Positions 11,920 to 12,463 of a stretch of DNA of 12,463 nt are shown here, piece after piece (the first letter of the stretch is position 1; every line of letters begins with the position of its first letter). The stretch is taken from the NCBI GenBank assembly GCA_964528085.1, contig CAZGRE010000039.1, positions 1 through 12,463 on the forward strand, written 5' to 3'. The stretch comes from B2-G16 sp964528085 (lineage in GTDB: Bacteria; Bipolaricaulota; Bipolaricaulia; UBA7950; UBA9294). The notes under the pieces were generated by a model. The model was given only the letters and a program-made list of their open reading frames with translations. It had not been told where the DNA came from and made no database searches. The position numbers and the translations under genes are program-made.

Positions 11920-12463
11920 GGATCCGCTCCTTTATTCGCGCCTCGGCGAGGCAGTTTCCGAACCCGTGCTTTGATATCTGATCGAATATGTCGAGCGGTG
12001 CCCCCGAGCACATGATCCGTCCGTCGACGAGGACGTAGCCGCGCGCGGCGTGCAGGTGCTCGAGGATCGACCCGGTGTGGGTGACGATGATCCCGCCCAC
12101 CGTCCGCTCCCGGATCGGGAGGTCGCGCTGGAACAGGCGCTCGATCACCCCGCGCAGGAGCTTCAGGCTGTCGACGTCGACCCCGGACTCCGGCTCGTCG
12201 AGGAGCACCAGCCGCGGCCGCTGCAGCAGGAGCTGGAGGAGCTCACCCCGCTTCTGTTCCCCGCCGGAGAACCCGTCGTTCAGCCCGCGATCGAGGTGAT
12301 GCCTCATCCCGAGGGAGTCAGCCGCCTCGGTGAGCCTTTCTTTATCCAGCTTCAGCGCCTTCGCCAGGGCGGAGAGCGAGACGTCGCGCACCGCCGGGGG
12401 CTGCTGGAACGCAAGCCCGATCCCGCGCCGCGCCCGCTCGTCGATCGAAAGGTCGAGGATCGA
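11900..12463 (-). CDS. sufC: SufC ATPase, N-terminus outside the window
   Basis: The last 187 residues of SufC, the ABC-type ATPase that drives SufB conformational change during Fe-S cluster assembly. The frame is open to the right edge, so the start and Walker A lie beyond 12463; about 60 of roughly 250 residues are missing. Visible motifs in order are the Q-loop in GLAFQQPPAVRDV, the signature FSGGEQKR, Walker B LVLLDEPESGVD, and the H-loop VTHTGS. SufC-specific features include the PPAV segment after the Q-loop, the ESGVDVD stretch after Walker B, and the end HGFGNCLAE. The gene ends at TAA (11900-11902) and overlaps the scaffold gene by 20 bases. It is the first gene visible in the minus-strand train; the promoter of the train must be outside the window. 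Confidence 0.97.
   Translation of the reverse strand, partial: SILDLSIDERARRGIGLAFQQPPAVRDVSLSALAKALKLDKERLTEAADSLGMRHHLDRGLNDGFSGGEQKRGELLQLLLQRPRLVLLDEPESGVDVDSLKLLRGVIERLFQRDLPIRERTVGGIIVTHTGSILEHLHAARGYVLVDGRIMCSGAPLDIFDQISKHGFGNCLAEARIKERIHDFLKG

Noticed and set aside
1..12463. tRNA, rRNA, insertion sequence or CRISPR array
   Set aside because: I found no cloverleaf, rRNA-like segment, transposase motif, terminal inverted repeats or regularly spaced repeats by reading both strands. A covariance-model search was not possible.

Overview
This GC-rich bacterial window is almost fully packed with genes. The organism looks like an anaerobe or microaerophile that relies on ferredoxin-linked enzymes. 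It has a two-subunit 2-oxoacid:ferredoxin oxidoreductase, SUF iron-sulfur assembly genes, and an oxygen defence of the anaerobic type: superoxide reductase, desulforedoxin, rubrerythrin, peroxiredoxin and a Dps-like thioferritin, with no catalase or superoxide dismutase here. Strong Shine-Dalgarno sequences (AAGGAGGT type) precede most genes. The gene set would suit a thermophilic or subsurface candidate phylum such as Bipolaricaulota/Acetothermia, but that placement is a guess.

Region 1 (1-3247, plus strand) is the looser, accessory-looking part. It has an AT-rich leader with two adjacent dyads, then an archaeal-type ATPase with a C-terminal winged helix. Next come a decayed, frameshifted VOC/glyoxalase remnant on the minus strand (1406 to about 1615), a short AT-rich control region with a perfect 8-bp inverted repeat, and a membrane-anchored helical protein of unknown function. 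An 11-bp perfect stem-loop (3264-3296) separates this last gene from the convergent minus-strand genes.

Region 2 (3297-12463, minus strand) is one continuous gene train read right to left: sufC (cut by the window edge), a SufB-type scaffold, korA, korB, Dps-like thioferritin, cytochrome b5-like protein, 1-Cys peroxiredoxin, rubrerythrin, neelaredoxin-type superoxide reductase and desulforedoxin. These genes overlap or sit 0-24 nt apart. An intrinsic terminator-like hairpin (5966-5995) follows. Three more genes then continue the train: a ferritin-like diiron protein preceded by a translationally coupled 20-codon leader ORF, a mercuric-reductase-like flavoprotein, and a Crp/Fnr-family regulator.

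The likely common theme is protection and repair of iron-sulfur metabolism under oxygen. Superoxide reductase, supplied with electrons by desulforedoxin or a similar carrier, would turn superoxide into H2O2. Rubrerythrin, peroxiredoxin and thioferritin would remove peroxide and store iron. SufB/SufC would rebuild clusters, and the oxidoreductase is both a client of those clusters and a source of low-potential electrons. The Crp/Fnr protein at the end is the obvious candidate regulator. The cytochrome b5-like protein and the MerA-like enzyme are the least expected members.
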